64,000 bases of DNA, taken from the NCBI RefSeq assembly GCF_000732725.1, contig NZ_JPNB01000002.1, forward strand, positions 868,001 to 932,000, written 5' to 3'. The DNA is from Kineothrix alysoides. Lineage in GTDB: Bacteria > Bacillota > Clostridia > Lachnospirales > Lachnospiraceae. This document shows positions 1 through 9,378 of this stretch, piece after piece; within the stretch, counting starts at the first letter, position 1; every line of letters starts with the position of its first letter. The position numbers and the translations under genes were made by a program. The notes under the pieces were generated by a model. It saw only the letters and a program-made list of their open reading frames with translations. It was not told where the DNA came from and ran no database searches.

Positions 1-316
1 GATCGTAGTAGTCCTTGCCCGCATATGCTTCCTGGATAGCCTTCACTCCTACCGGAGAATCGTAACGCTTACATTGGATGGCGTAGGTTACTCCGTCCTT
101 CTCCGCCAATATGTCAATGCCGTAGTCGCCGCTGCCTTTCGTTACTTCTACATCGACGAAGCCTCTTTCCTTCAAAAGCTCTGCACAAAACTGTTCAAAA
201 TCCCGGCCCTCCATTTCATCGATTGCGGAAGGGCTCCCGGACTTTCGCTTCTTAATATATATTAATGTAATAACTGCCGCCAAAAAAATGGCGGCGATCG
301 CACTTATCAGTACCAT
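1..316 (-). CDS. Mrr-type restriction endonuclease-like membrane protein (partial)
   Basis: The reading frame starts at ATG 316-314, with an AAGGAG ribosome site at 325-330, and runs off the left edge, so only about 105 residues are visible. It opens with one hydrophobic helix (about residues 3-18), a short basic stretch, then the start of an Mrr_cat-like nuclease fold: EGRDFEQFCAELLKERGF, then GSGDYGIDIL and YAIQCKRY. The D and QxK of that pattern are the usual metal-binding residues of this nuclease superfamily. Single-helix Mrr-like proteins are common in Firmicutes; their targets are mostly unknown, and a role in cutting modified or foreign DNA is inference from the family. The C-terminus cannot be judged. 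Confidence 0.8.
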   Translation of the reverse strand, partial: MVLISAIAAIFLAAVITLIYIKKRKSGSPSAIDEMEGRDFEQFCAELLKERGFVDVEVTKGSGDYGIDILAEKDGVTYAIQCKRYDSPVGVKAIQEAYAGKDYYD

Positions 317-510
317 TGTACAGTCTCCTTAAAACTCCCTAAAAAATTCCACAAGCCGATTTATACCCTCTGTCGCCCGAAATTGAATAAAATTTATCAT
401 TAATTTCTAATTTACGGTTGCAGATAGTACTTTGGTAGTATATTATAATAATATTCGCTTGCATATCATGATTAACACTCTTAATCATTCTCATCTTACC
501 GGAGGTAATT

Positions 511-936
511 ATGTTCGATTTTAAATTTGATTGGTGCAAGGAAATGGAATGCGGCGTTGAGATTATCGACGCGCAGCACCGCGAGCTATTTCGTATTGGC
601 AGAGATATAGAGCAGCTAATTATGAACAACTGTCGGAACGTTTCCAACCAACAGCTTTTGGATATCGTTTGTGCTCTGCGGGATTATGCCTCATATCAAC
701 TCTATACGGAGGAGAATCTCATGGATAAGTACAACTATCCCGATTCTTCCAAAAATAAAAAATCTATCAACGATTTCAAAAATAATGTTTTAACCATAGA
801 TATGAAGGAACTGAGCAAGAATCCTAAAAAGACGCTTATTCAGTTAAAAGAGTATTTGCAGACTTTCCTGTTTAATCACATTTTAGTGGAGGACCGGGAC
901 TTGTGCAAATATCTTAATTCACGCGGCGTATATTAA
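511..936 (+). CDS. Hemerythrin-like protein with incomplete metal site
   Basis: 141 residues, the size of a bacterial hemerythrin, with GGAGG seven bases before the ATG. The fold signature is clear: DAQHREL near residue 23, TEENLM near 67 and NHILVED near 123-128. Aligned by eye to the canonical H...H-x3-E...H-x3-H...H-x4-D pattern it keeps H23, E67, H123 and D128. The histidines expected at about 63, 82 and 86 appear to be Q, N and I, so a normal di-iron oxygen-binding centre is doubtful. It may bind one metal or act as a non-metal sensor. It stands alone with its own terminator; nearby chemotaxis genes make a link to taxis possible but unproven. Confidence 0.8.
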   Translation: MFDFKFDWCKEMECGVEIIDAQHRELFRIGRDIEQLIMNNCRNVSNQQLLDIVCALRDYASYQLYTEENLMDKYNYPDSSKNKKSINDFKNNVLTIDMKELSKNPKKTLIQLKEYLQTFLFNHILVEDRDLCKYLNSRGVY

Positions 937-944
937 CAAGTACT

Positions 945-965
945 AAGTCCCTAAGGGACTTTTTT
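945..965 (+). terminator. Rho-independent terminator after the hemerythrin-like gene
   Basis: An AAGTCCC/GGGACTT stem with a two-base loop followed by a run of T, nine bases after the stop codon. Confidence 0.85.
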
Positions 966-1059
966 ATATCATAGGAGGGACCTTGCCGCTTTAATGCGTG
1001 AAGGTGTTCCTTCTTATGGTATAAACATTTGTGCTGCCCTTCGGGCGAATGATGCGCAG

Positions 1060-2859
1060 TTATTTTCCTATTTTCAGGCTTCTATAACGGTTAAAGCAGG
1101 CGAATACCTCCTGCTTTCTGGGAAGTGCCAGTCCTGACGGCAGGTAACTTCCTTGCACTACAGCAGCAAGGCCTTTTTTCTCCACCAGTTCCATTAGTTT
1201 ATTTACTATCTCCCTGAGATTCTCTTGTCCATTGAACATATTATGCTCCGCATAGGCGAGTATATAGCCTAACGCCATGGCTTGTTCTGCATCGACGAGC
1301 TGCTCTACATAGTGGAGATGAATCGTTTCTTTTCCCAGAACGACACTTTCTTTTCCCATTCCTTTTATTTTTGTGTGCTCTGGCTCTCTTACATTGCCTT
1401 CAGCGTTTTCCCCGTTTCTATTCTTTCCTCCGCGACCATACTTCTGTGCATAATAATTGTTTCCTTTGCGCTCCTCTATCGCCTTGACAGCGCGGACGGG
1501 GATTCTCTCATAGTCCGGCATGGCCGGGATGTCCCCGGGAAGAGATACCGCAGGGAAAGCTTTCGCCTCTTCCTTTGCGAAGTCCGTAATTTCTTCCGGC
1601 CTGTAGTGGTCCATCTGGATAATGCAGTCCGCAATGTTGAAATAGGAACCCGAGCTCCCCGCCACAATGATGCAGGATATGCCGTTCTCTTCATACAAAA
1701 ACCTTGCCCTCTCTATAAAAGGGGTAATGGGCTCCTTGTCTCTGTGGACGACGCGCTGCATCAGTTCGTCCCTTACCATGAAGTTCGTCGCACAAGTATC
1801 CTCATCTATCAGTAAAAGTGTAGAACCGCTTTCTATAGCTTCCACCACGTTCGCCGCCTGAGAGGTGCTTCCACTGGCATCTTCCGTATGAAAACGTTTG
1901 GTATCCTTTCCGCCGGGAAGATTATTTACGAATAGTGAAATATCATCTCCCGTCACGCTGCGCCCATCCTCCGCACGTATTTTTACCGCATCGGACTCTG
2001 TAATGACATATTCCCTGCCGTCTCCTGCGATATGATCGTACACCCCGAGTTCCAGGGCCTTTAAAAGGGTGGACTTTCCATGATAGCCGCCTCCTACGAT
2101 GAGGGTTATGCCTTTTTTGATTCCCATACCGGATATTTCACCCTTATGAGGAAGCTTCATTGTCACTTCCATGGACTTGGGAGAAGCGAAAAGCACACTG
2201 TTTTTCATGGGCCTGTCCGAAATGCCGGACTCCCTTGGAAGTACGGAGCCGTTGGCGACGAACGCAGCGAGCCCCATTTCTGCCAAATGCTCTCTGATGT
2301 AGTATCTGTCATCCGCAAGAAAAAGGGTATGTTTCACTTCCTCTTTATTTAACATAGAATAAAACAGAACCCCTTGTATACATCTGGGGAGGAAGTCAAA
2401 TAATATCTTTTCCAGCTCCGGCGCACAAATCGTTCTGCCGTTGGCAGGAAAGCCAATTTCCAGACGCAAGACAATAGCCCCGCTTTCAGGCACGATGACA
2501 CATGCTGTTCTCTCAAGCACCTCCTGCCCGCAGCGGCTTACCGACAAAAGGCCGCTTTTACCGGAGCCCTTCGCTTTAAAATTATATTTATCCGCCTCAC
2601 TGCCAAACAGACGAAGCAGATAGTCCTGCATGGCAATCCTGCGTTCCTTCCTCTCATAGCATTCCTTCGGGAAGCCTGCCGCCTTGCCCTCTACGTGTAT
2701 GCTCACCTTGGAGGGGGATGCGAAAGGGTCACCCTGTACATGGTCTATGGACAGCTCGTATTGGCCAAAGGAATAACTCCCCCGCGTGTCCTTATAGGCC
2801 GGATAGCCTTTTCTGTCGATCGCTTTAAGAATATTCTGCAGGTCTGCCGATGCCTTCAT
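1060..2859 (-). CDS. Predicted ATPase of the ABC class (PF09818 family)
   Basis: 599 residues, soluble, no transmembrane segments. A Walker A loop GGGYHGKST lies at about 256-264, a signature-like ASGSTSQ at about 328-334 and a Walker B LLLIDEDT at about 348-355, followed by CATNFM, which fits the stand-alone 'ATPase of the ABC class' family (COG3044). These are full-length single proteins rather than transporter subunits. Cellular role is not established; some lie near RNA or nucleotide enzymes. The N-terminal 200 residues (FGQYELSIDHVQGDPFASPS) are family-typical. Transcribed alone from the 2860-2938 AT-rich region. Confidence 0.85.
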   Translation of the reverse strand: MKASADLQNILKAIDRKGYPAYKDTRGSYSFGQYELSIDHVQGDPFASPSKVSIHVEGKAAGFPKECYERKERRIAMQDYLLRLFGSEADKYNFKAKGSGKSGLLSVSRCGQEVLERTACVIVPESGAIVLRLEIGFPANGRTICAPELEKILFDFLPRCIQGVLFYSMLNKEEVKHTLFLADDRYYIREHLAEMGLAAFVANGSVLPRESGISDRPMKNSVLFASPKSMEVTMKLPHKGEISGMGIKKGITLIVGGGYHGKSTLLKALELGVYDHIAGDGREYVITESDAVKIRAEDGRSVTGDDISLFVNNLPGGKDTKRFHTEDASGSTSQAANVVEAIESGSTLLLIDEDTCATNFMVRDELMQRVVHRDKEPITPFIERARFLYEENGISCIIVAGSSGSYFNIADCIIQMDHYRPEEITDFAKEEAKAFPAVSLPGDIPAMPDYERIPVRAVKAIEERKGNNYYAQKYGRGGKNRNGENAEGNVREPEHTKIKGMGKESVVLGKETIHLHYVEQLVDAEQAMALGYILAYAEHNMFNGQENLREIVNKLMELVEKKGLAAVVQGSYLPSGLALPRKQEVFACFNRYRSLKIGK

Positions 2860-3210
2860 TTTTTGTACCTCTTCTAGTTTATATTATTTCTTATATTTTA
2901 ATTTCATTTACTTTTAATCCGATTATGGAATCAAAGCTTTATTCATAACTTATCATATAACTTTTTGGCGTAAATGAAAACCGTAAATTCTCAGACCCCA
3001 GGGCGTCTAGTACAAAATATCCCGAATCAGGAGTAAAAATTACGTTTTGTCTCGTTTTTCTTTCCCATTGAACAAATCTCAATTCTTTATGGTATAATGG
3101 TTCAAACAAATAAACCAAAAATAAAACTACCCTTCTTTTCCCCTTGCGGTGGCACATCTCTGAAAATACTAAAAGACTCAAAGATCATTTCCATACGCCG
3201 GATAAATACC
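2860..3210. other. Intergenic region between divergent genes
   Basis: AT-rich spacer. Apart from one promoter-like pair (listed separately) I see no gene; open frames here have no ribosome site and no recognisable composition. Confidence 0.5.
3068..3098 (+). promoter_or_regulatory. Candidate sigma-A promoter for the small ORF and nitroreductase
   Basis: TTGAAC at 3068-3073 and a perfect TATAAT at 3093-3098 with 19-base spacing, which is longer than ideal. It points toward the nitroreductase gene. Confidence 0.5.
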
Positions 3211-3357
3211 ATGAATCTCTGCTATATGGATGCAAATGATATCGAGCGGAGAAGGTTTACGGAACTGATCAACGGGGTTTACGGGATAACGAAGAAGGTA
3301 ATTTATGACGGCTCTCCGTCATGCAGCAATGAATACGATGACATGGAATATAATTAA
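3211..3357 (+). CDS. Small hypothetical protein (48 aa)
   Basis: Starts MNLCYMDANDIERRR and ends with an acidic EYDDMEYN tail, 29 bases before the nitroreductase start. No family is recognised and no good ribosome site is seen, so it may be a true small protein, a leader, or a remnant of a longer gene. Confidence 0.3.
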   Translation: MNLCYMDANDIERRRFTELINGVYGITKKVIYDGSPSCSNEYDDMEYN

Positions 3358-3386
3358 TAGGGAATAAGAAAGGCAGGATTAATATT

Positions 3387-4052
3387 ATGGATTTTATGCA
3401 GGCAATAGAAAACCGTCATTCGGTACGCGACTATACCGACAAAAAAATTGATAAGGATATTGTTTCAGAGCTTCAGAAGGAAATTAACCTCTGCAATGAC
3501 GAGGGCAAACTGCACATACAATTGGTTACCGACGAGCCGGAAGCTTTCGGCGGTATTATGGCCCACTACGGCAAATTTAACAATGTGAAAAACTACATCG
3601 CTCTCATAGGAAAAAAGGGTCCCGAATTAGAAGAAAAAATCGGATATTATGGCGAAGCACTGGCCTTAAAGGCGCAGCAGCTCGGCCTGAATACCTGCTG
3701 GGTAGCCTTGACCTTCAGCAAGGGAAAAAGCCGCTGTGAAATAAATAAGGGAGAAAAGCTCGTCTGCGTTCTGTCCCTCGGATATGGCAGGACCCAAGGC
3801 GTTCCTCACAAAAGCAAGTCCTTACTCGAGCTATGTAAAGCAGAGGGCGAAATGCCCGGTTGGTTTAAAAAAGGTATGGATGCCGCGATTTTAGCTCCCA
3901 CTGCTACCAATCAGCAAAAATTTCTGATTACATTTTCAGAAAACCGGGTATCCGCCAAATCTACCGGCGGCTTTTATTCCAAGGTCGATTTGGGGATAGT
4001 AAAAAAGCACTTTGAAATCGGTGCCGGAACCGAAAACTTTAGTTGGGAATAA
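3387..4052 (+). CDS. Nitroreductase family protein
   Basis: 221 residues with the nitroreductase FMN-binding opening IENRHSVRDYTDKKI (residues 7-21), a middle GYYGEALALKAQQLGL segment and LAPTATNQQKF near 171-181. The pattern resembles the 'putative TM nitroreductase' subgroup (PF14512), a duplicated half-nitroreductase fold. Members use FMN and NAD(P)H to reduce nitro or quinone compounds; the true substrate is unknown. The ribosome site is AAGGCAGG about ten bases upstream. Confidence 0.85.
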   Translation: MDFMQAIENRHSVRDYTDKKIDKDIVSELQKEINLCNDEGKLHIQLVTDEPEAFGGIMAHYGKFNNVKNYIALIGKKGPELEEKIGYYGEALALKAQQLGLNTCWVALTFSKGKSRCEINKGEKLVCVLSLGYGRTQGVPHKSKSLLELCKAEGEMPGWFKKGMDAAILAPTATNQQKFLITFSENRVSAKSTGGFYSKVDLGIVKKHFEIGAGTENFSWE

Positions 4053-4114
4053 ACGAAAACTTCGTAAGATAGTATTACTTGGGTCTGTATGAAGAAAATA
4101 ATTCAAATAAAATT

Positions 4115-4165
4115 CAAATGCTGCACCTTCTGTTTGCATGTGCAGCATTTGAAATCTACTTTTTA
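4115..4165 (+). terminator. Strong inverted repeat, probable terminator
   Basis: A perfect 12 bp stem (CAAATGCTGCAC at 4115-4126 with its complement at 4140-4151) followed by a T-rich stretch. It lies after the nitroreductase and before convergent spmB and may serve either strand. Confidence 0.6.
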
Positions 4166-4264
4166 TTTCCTCTTTATACTCTCATTTTCATTTCTTTTCC
4201 ATAGGTAAAGAAAGTTATTTTTTCAAGAAGTTCTTTGCCATCCTCCCAAATCCCCCGTATACAT

Positions 4265-4753
4265 TCATTTCATTATCCCCGCCAGTATAACGCTGAGAAT
4301 TACTCCCACTAATGTACTGATAAGCGCACCGGAGAGGGTATATCTCGTCTTTGTTACCTTCGCTGCCATATAATACACCGACATCGTGTAGAAAATGGTC
4401 TCCGTGCAGCTCATCATAATAGACGTTATCATGCCGATGTAGGAGTCGGGTCCGTAAGTCTTGAAAATATCCAGCACCAAGCCGGTAGCTGCCGACGAAG
4501 AGAACATCTTGATAAAAATCAGCGGAACGAGCTCCGAGGGGAATCCGATCATGTCCGTCACTCCCTTAAAAAGCCTTCCGATAAAACTAAGAAACCCGGA
4601 GGCGCGCAGAACTCCCACTGCCACCATTAAACCCACCAGGGTAGGCATGATGTCTATTACCGTATGAAAGCCGTCCTTTGCTCCCTTGATAAATTCCTCA
4701 TAAACGTTCTGCTTATTTATGATACCATAGGCAACGATATAAAATATTACCAC
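4265..4753 (-). CDS. spmB: Spore maturation protein SpmB, start codon uncertain
   Basis: A nucleoside-recognition (Gate) domain membrane protein: VYEEFIKGAKDGFHT, PTLVGLMVAVGVLRASG, FSSSAATGLVLDI and SCTETIFYTMSVYY are SpmB hallmarks. SpmB works with SpmA in dehydrating the spore core. The first usable start is a GTG at 4753 without a ribosome site, giving 162 residues against about 175-178 for the family. The same frame continues upstream to 4798 and encodes AILNALSNISNIIIP, matching the expected N-terminus, but it begins right after a TAG and has no ATG. An out-of-frame ATG at 4809 has GAGG before it, so a one-base deletion may have broken the gene. The partner spmA is 26 kb away. Confidence 0.8.
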   Translation of the reverse strand: MVIFYIVAYGIINKQNVYEEFIKGAKDGFHTVIDIMPTLVGLMVAVGVLRASGFLSFIGRLFKGVTDMIGFPSELVPLIFIKMFSSSAATGLVLDIFKTYGPDSYIGMITSIMMSCTETIFYTMSVYYMAAKVTKTRYTLSGALISTLVGVILSVILAGIMK

Positions 4754-5043
4754 CGGAATAATGATATTTGAAATATTGGATAATGCGTTTAAGATGGCCT
4801 ATTCCCCATTTTACCTCGTTAACGAAGTTAACTTTGTTAAATCATTCTATTCAGTAAATCGCCTTCCTATGACTCCCGTACACCTTCTGCTATGGCCTGT
4901 TTATTTCCTTTCCATCCGGTGTCCTGGACCCTTTATTTTAAATCATTTAAGTGCCGGAAAGATATGGAGTAAAACAAATATTTATGGTATAGTGATAATA
5001 CTTATATTTTTAATAATACAAAAGAGAAAGGATGGTGACTCTG

Positions 5044-7152
5044 ATGGAATATGATGCATCAGTGTTCAAGAAAAAGGCGAATTTTCAAGCGATGATTATC
5101 TGGATGATTTTATGTCTTGTACTCACCGCGGCTTACGCCGGCGAAGTTATAAAGGGACTTCGCACCGTACAATATTACCTGACATTTCTGGCAATCGGTT
5201 GGTCCACTTTTTTATTCGGGCTGCTTATACTTAAGCTGAAAGGCATGGAAACCTCTGCTTATAAGCATATAGTGGCCTTTGGTTATGGCTTTTTCTATCT
5301 TTTTGTGCTTTTAACCACTACCTCTATTATTTCCTTCGTATTTATATTACCCCTCACAAGTATGCTGATATTGTTTAAGGACAGAAACTTTATGATGCGC
5401 TGTGGCTTTTATAATGTCATCGTCATGATAATCGTTATTGTCAAGAACTACTTGTCGGGCATGACTTCCCCCAGCGACCTCACCTCCTATGAAATACAGC
5501 TCGCCTGTATCCTGCTTTGTTATCTCGGTTATGTCCTGGCAATCAATCATATGACTCAATCCGACGGTGCCTTGATGGATTCTGTTAAGGGCAATCTGGA
5601 ACGCGTAACCACCACAGTAGAACAGGTAAAGGGTGCGAGCAACGCCGTAGTGGACGGAGTTACCGTAGTACGGGAATTAACCGATGAAAATTATCAGGGT
5701 GCTGTTTCCGTTGTCGATAGCATGACCGAATTGTCGCACAATAACAACACCCTTTATGAAAAGACCATGTCCTCCATGGATATGACCTCACATATTAATA
5801 CTCAGGTACAAAACGTAGCCGGAATGATCGAGCAGATGGTTCTTCTGATGAAAGAGTCCATCGGCCACTCTAACACCAGTTCCGAAGAACTCAATGGCGT
5901 GGTGCAATCCACCAATATCATGGCGGATCTTTCCAAAGAGATAGAAGGCGTATTGGAAGAGTTCAAAAAAGAATTTAACATGGTAAAAGAGGAGACCGGT
6001 ACTATTGAGACCATCACTTCCCAGACCAATCTGCTCGCTTTAAACGCTTCCATTGAAGCTGCCAGAGCCGGAGAGGCCGGAAAAGGGTTTGCAGTGGTGG
6101 CGGATGAAATCAGAAATTTAAGTATGGGTACACAGAATTCTTCCAGCCGCATTCTGTCCGCATTAGGACATTTGGAGGAAACTTCCGACAAGATGACATG
6201 GTCCATCACCAGAACTCTTGAGCTGATCAATGCGACACAGGACAAGATGGAGCATGTTAACCAGAGTGTATCCAGTATTACTTCCGATTCCATGCAGCTT
6301 GGCGACAATATTCAGATGATCGACTCCGCGATAAAAGAAGTGGAGGGCTCCAATAGCAGCATGGTGGATAACATGCAGCAAATCTGTGACGTTATGGAGC
6401 TTATGATTCAGAGCATAACGAATGCAGATACCACTACCCGTGCCATGTTAAACAAGTACGAAGAAACATCCAACAACGTGGAAATCATTGAAAAAGTTGT
6501 GGGCGACCTGATGGAGAAGCTGGGCACCGGAGGCTTCATGGGACTTAAGGATATCAAGGCCGGAATGAAGATTGTTTTGTCCGATTCTGCGGAAAACAGC
6601 ACTTCTTATGAATATAAAGGCGAAGTGTTGGAACAGCACGAGAATGAACTGGTAGTGTCTCTGCACATAAATAATCAGGAAATTATTTCCGGCAAATCCA
6701 AGGCTCATAATTATCACTTGAAAATAGTGGTGAACGGTATTCTGTATAATTGGAATGGAGTAAAACTCGCTCACGCAAAGGGAAGGGATACCAATTGCTT
6801 TATCCTTACTATCAGTTCCAATCCCGATATCGTAAACCGCCGAAAGTATCCACGTCTGCCCGTCAATAACAAGTGCACCATAAAGTCCGCAAGTGCAGCC
6901 CGGAGCTTTTCCGGACACCTTATAAATATTAGTGCCGGAGGCTTTGCCTTCTTCACAGAAGACCGTGAGGCCGCTCACATCAAGGGACTGAAAGTTGCCG
7001 TATCCGCTCCTGATTTCCCGTTACAGGATGGACGTGAACTAACCGGCCATGTTCTTCGTGTTTCCGAGCAGGACGGCAAATACACCATAGGCTGCCGTAT
7101 GCCGGAGGATAACATGAGTATCCGTGATTATGTCAATAAAAATTTAAAGTAG
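5044..7152 (+). CDS. Methyl-accepting chemotaxis protein fused to a PilZ domain
   Basis: About 702 residues from ATG 5044, chosen over the in-frame ATG at 5032 because AAAGGATGG lies just before it. The first 180 residues hold about six membrane helices with no extracellular sensor domain. A coiled-coil signalling region follows, with the receptor hairpin tip [17 protein letters not shown] at about 324-340 that contacts CheA and CheW. After a YcgR-like linker, the last 110 residues form a PilZ domain beginning RRKYPRLPV, with NISAGGF in place of the more common DxSxxG. PilZ domains bind cyclic di-GMP, so taxis output may respond to that messenger; the D-to-N change leaves binding uncertain. 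Confidence 0.88.
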   Translation: MEYDASVFKKKANFQAMIIWMILCLVLTAAYAGEVIKGLRTVQYYLTFLAIGWSTFLFGLLILKLKGMETSAYKHIVAFGYGFFYLFVLLTTTSIISFVFILPLTSMLILFKDRNFMMRCGFYNVIVMIIVIVKNYLSGMTSPSDLTSYEIQLACILLCYLGYVLAINHMTQSDGALMDSVKGNLERVTTTVEQVKGASNAVVDGVTVVRELTDENYQGAVSVVDSMTELSHNNNTLYEKTMSSMDMTSHINTQVQNVAGMIEQMVLLMKESIGHSNTSSEELNGVVQSTNIMADLSKEIEGVLEEFKKEFNMVKEETGTIETITSQTNLLALNASIEAARAGEAGKGFAVVADEIRNLSMGTQNSSSRILSALGHLEETSDKMTWSITRTLELINATQDKMEHVNQSVSSITSDSMQLGDNIQMIDSAIKEVEGSNSSMVDNMQQICDVMELMIQSITNADTTTRAMLNKYEETSNNVEIIEKVVGDLMEKLGTGGFMGLKDIKAGMKIVLSDSAENSTSYEYKGEVLEQHENELVVSLHINNQEIISGKSKAHNYHLKIVVNGILYNWNGVKLAHAKGRDTNCFILTISSNPDIVNRRKYPRLPVNNKCTIKSASAARSFSGHLINISAGGFAFFTEDREAAHIKGLKVAVSAPDFPLQDGRELTGHVLRVSEQDGKYTIGCRMPEDNMSIRDYVNKNLK

Positions 7153-7168
7153 ACGGAATAGACGAAAG

Positions 7169-7208
7169 AAACTCCAAATGCCTGCAATACAGGATTTGGA
7201 GTTTTTTT
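7169..7208 (+). terminator. Terminator after the MCP-PilZ gene
   Basis: Stem AAACTCCAAAT paired with ATTTGGAGTTT and a run of seven T. Confidence 0.9.
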
Positions 7209-7241
7209 GTTAATTTATAATACCTTTACAAAGCTCTGCGG

Positions 7242-7502
7242 TTACTTTTTACCCATCCAATCGTTCAGGAAATTGACACCCTTTGCCCTATTGATAATAT
7301 CCGTAGCATTATCCTTCAAGTAGACGGTAAGCATGTCAACTTCTTCTTTTGTAAAGCCGGAAGATTTTTCGATCACCCCTCTTGGTACGATACCTTCCGC
7401 ATAGGTACCCTTACCGCGCTCAAAACTGACGCGTACCATCTTCTCGCCATCCTTCATAAGCAATCCTGAATATGTCATTCGGAGTTCTTCATCTCTTCCC
7501 AT
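7242..7502 (-). CDS. Small hypothetical protein downstream of Cache MCP
   Basis: 86 residues, charged and soluble, with no domain I recognise (MGRDEELRMTYSGLLMK at the start, FLNDWMGKK at the end). It follows the Cache-domain receptor gene by 11 bases with AAGAGGGTG as ribosome site, so the two are co-transcribed. A chemotaxis accessory role is inference from position only. Confidence 0.7.
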   Translation of the reverse strand: MGRDEELRMTYSGLLMKDGEKMVRVSFERGKGTYAEGIVPRGVIEKSSGFTKEEVDMLTVYLKDNATDIINRAKGVNFLNDWMGKK

Positions 7503-7513
7503 ACTTCACCCTC

Positions 7514-9301
7514 TTACTCTGTCTTGAATTTTCTGATTTCACCGTTTACTTTTTGTACCCTGTCATTAGCCTCCTGCACCGCTTTCGTCATCTGCTCAGT
7601 CTGTATTACCACTGAACTGACTCTTCCGGCAATATCTGTAGTTCCTTCGGCTCCTTCACCTGATGCGTTGCCTACCTCTTCAATAGCTTCCATAATACCG
7701 GTAATAGAATCCAATAAATGTAACGCTTCCTTACTGAATTCAGTTACCAGGCCGTCCACGAACTTAGCGTCGTCTTCGTATGCCTGCGCCGTTTCCTCGA
7801 AACTGTTGTAGCTCTTCGAAACATCCGTAGATACAAAATCCAGTAATTGCTTCGCATATAGCGAAAGGTCCGAAACCGCTTCCCTTACCTGTCCGGTTAT
7901 CGACTGTATATTGGCCACCGCTTGTCTGGACTGCTCTGCCAGTACTCTGATCTGATCTGCAACCACAGCAAATCCTTTTCCTGCTTCTCCTGCCCTCGCA
8001 GCTTCTATCGACGCGTTCAGGGCGAGCATATTCGTCTGCGAAGTAATTCCCATGATGGAATCGCTTAGAACGCTTATTTCCTCCACCACTTTTATATTCT
8101 CCAGCGCTTGTCCAAGCTCCTCTTTCATTTGATTGTTCATTTTTCTTGCCGCCTCGTGGTCCTGCTTTGTATCCTTCATAGCATTCTCGGCTCTCATACG
8201 GATATCAGCTACCCTTTGCGCGCCATCCTCCGACCTTCCTGCAATATTTTTCGCAGAGGCTTCTATTTCCTGCGACATTGCGGAAATCTCCTGTGCCGAG
8301 GCCGCAGTCTCTTCCATGCTCGCCGCCAGTTCCTGAGTCGTGGCGGATACTGTCTCCATCTCCTGATTTACCTCCAATACCTTGTCGTTGACATTGGCAG
8401 TCATTTCCTTGATTACATGGATATCTCCGTGGATCTCAACGATTAACTCTTTCAGGTTGTTCTTCATCCTATCCATAACCCTTGACAGAAGGCCGAAATC
8501 ATCCTTCCTCGAAAGGAAGCTATCCGGCAGTGCGACGGTAAAGTCTCCATCTCCCAAGACCTCGTTATAGGCCAGAGCTGTTTTCAGTGCTTTAATGATT
8601 TCCAATGCTATGATAAAGGTAAATAAGGCTACAATAATAAGAATTACAGCAGTGATGGAAAACAGCGTTGCAAGGCTTTCCGTAGCGAAAGCCATCTGCT
8701 CCTGCTGTGTCGTTTCCAGCGCCGCATTTATTTCATCGATATAATTTCCCGTTCCGATTACCCAGCCAAAGGGTTCGAAAGCTTTACTGTAAGAGCGTTT
8801 CGGAAATGCTTCCGTTCCTCCCTCTCTCGGGAAATAATAATCGGTATATCCACCTTCCGGTTCCTGCCCCACACGGATGATTTCTTTTACCATCTGGAAA
8901 CCGTTTGCATCCGTAGCTTCCATTCGGTTCTTTCCTTCGGTCTCATTGCCTAACAGTACGACATTGTCGCCTTCATAGGTATCCGCCCAGAAATATCCGC
9001 TTTCTCCATAGCGTATTTCTCTGAGAAGGTCTGCGCCCAGAGTCTTTGCTTCATCTAACGTATATTCACCGGCCTCATACTTAGCATAGACCGCTTCCAG
9101 CATGGATATGGCGTTTTCTACCTGCTCTTTGATCTTACTGTCATAATCCGTCACCATGACTTCTTCCATCTGATCTAAGGATTCCTTGCTTATTTTGCTT
9201 ATGCTGCTAAGAAAGCCGAAACATATGCCCGTCATAGCAATAACTACCATAAGTCCCAACGCGAGCATTTTCGTTCTCACTTTAAAATTCCTTAACTTCA
9301 T
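7514..9301 (-). CDS. Methyl-accepting chemotaxis protein with sCache sensor
   Basis: 595 residues: a first membrane helix at about 10-32, an extracytoplasmic single Cache (sCache_2-like) domain recognised from [13 protein letters not shown] and [14 protein letters not shown], a second helix at about 210-235, a HAMP-like linker and a signalling coiled coil with [16 protein letters not shown] at about 415-430. Cache sensors of this type usually bind small organic acids or amino acids; the ligand is not predictable. AAAGGAGAGG precedes the ATG. It leads a two-gene unit with the small protein at 7242-7502. Confidence 0.92.
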   Translation of the reverse strand: MKLRNFKVRTKMLALGLMVVIAMTGICFGFLSSISKISKESLDQMEEVMVTDYDSKIKEQVENAISMLEAVYAKYEAGEYTLDEAKTLGADLLREIRYGESGYFWADTYEGDNVVLLGNETEGKNRMEATDANGFQMVKEIIRVGQEPEGGYTDYYFPREGGTEAFPKRSYSKAFEPFGWVIGTGNYIDEINAALETTQQEQMAFATESLATLFSITAVILIIVALFTFIIALEIIKALKTALAYNEVLGDGDFTVALPDSFLSRKDDFGLLSRVMDRMKNNLKELIVEIHGDIHVIKEMTANVNDKVLEVNQEMETVSATTQELAASMEETAASAQEISAMSQEIEASAKNIAGRSEDGAQRVADIRMRAENAMKDTKQDHEAARKMNNQMKEELGQALENIKVVEEISVLSDSIMGITSQTNMLALNASIEAARAGEAGKGFAVVADQIRVLAEQSRQAVANIQSITGQVREAVSDLSLYAKQLLDFVSTDVSKSYNSFEETAQAYEDDAKFVDGLVTEFSKEALHLLDSITGIMEAIEEVGNASGEGAEGTTDIAGRVSSVVIQTEQMTKAVQEANDRVQKVNGEIRKFKTE

Positions 9302-9378
9302 ATGTATACCTCTCCTTTATCCCTCATGTATTTTCTATAATATTATTATCGTCACACTTTCATTATCGTATTACACTC

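Noticed and set aside
2939-3181. 80-codon minus-strand frame before the ABC-class ATPase
   Set aside because: Overlaps the promoter region of the divergent gene and shows no protein-like motif.
4761-5054. 97-codon plus-strand frame before the MCP gene
   Set aside because: Overlaps the spmB N-terminal region and the MCP start, with no ribosome site and no family.
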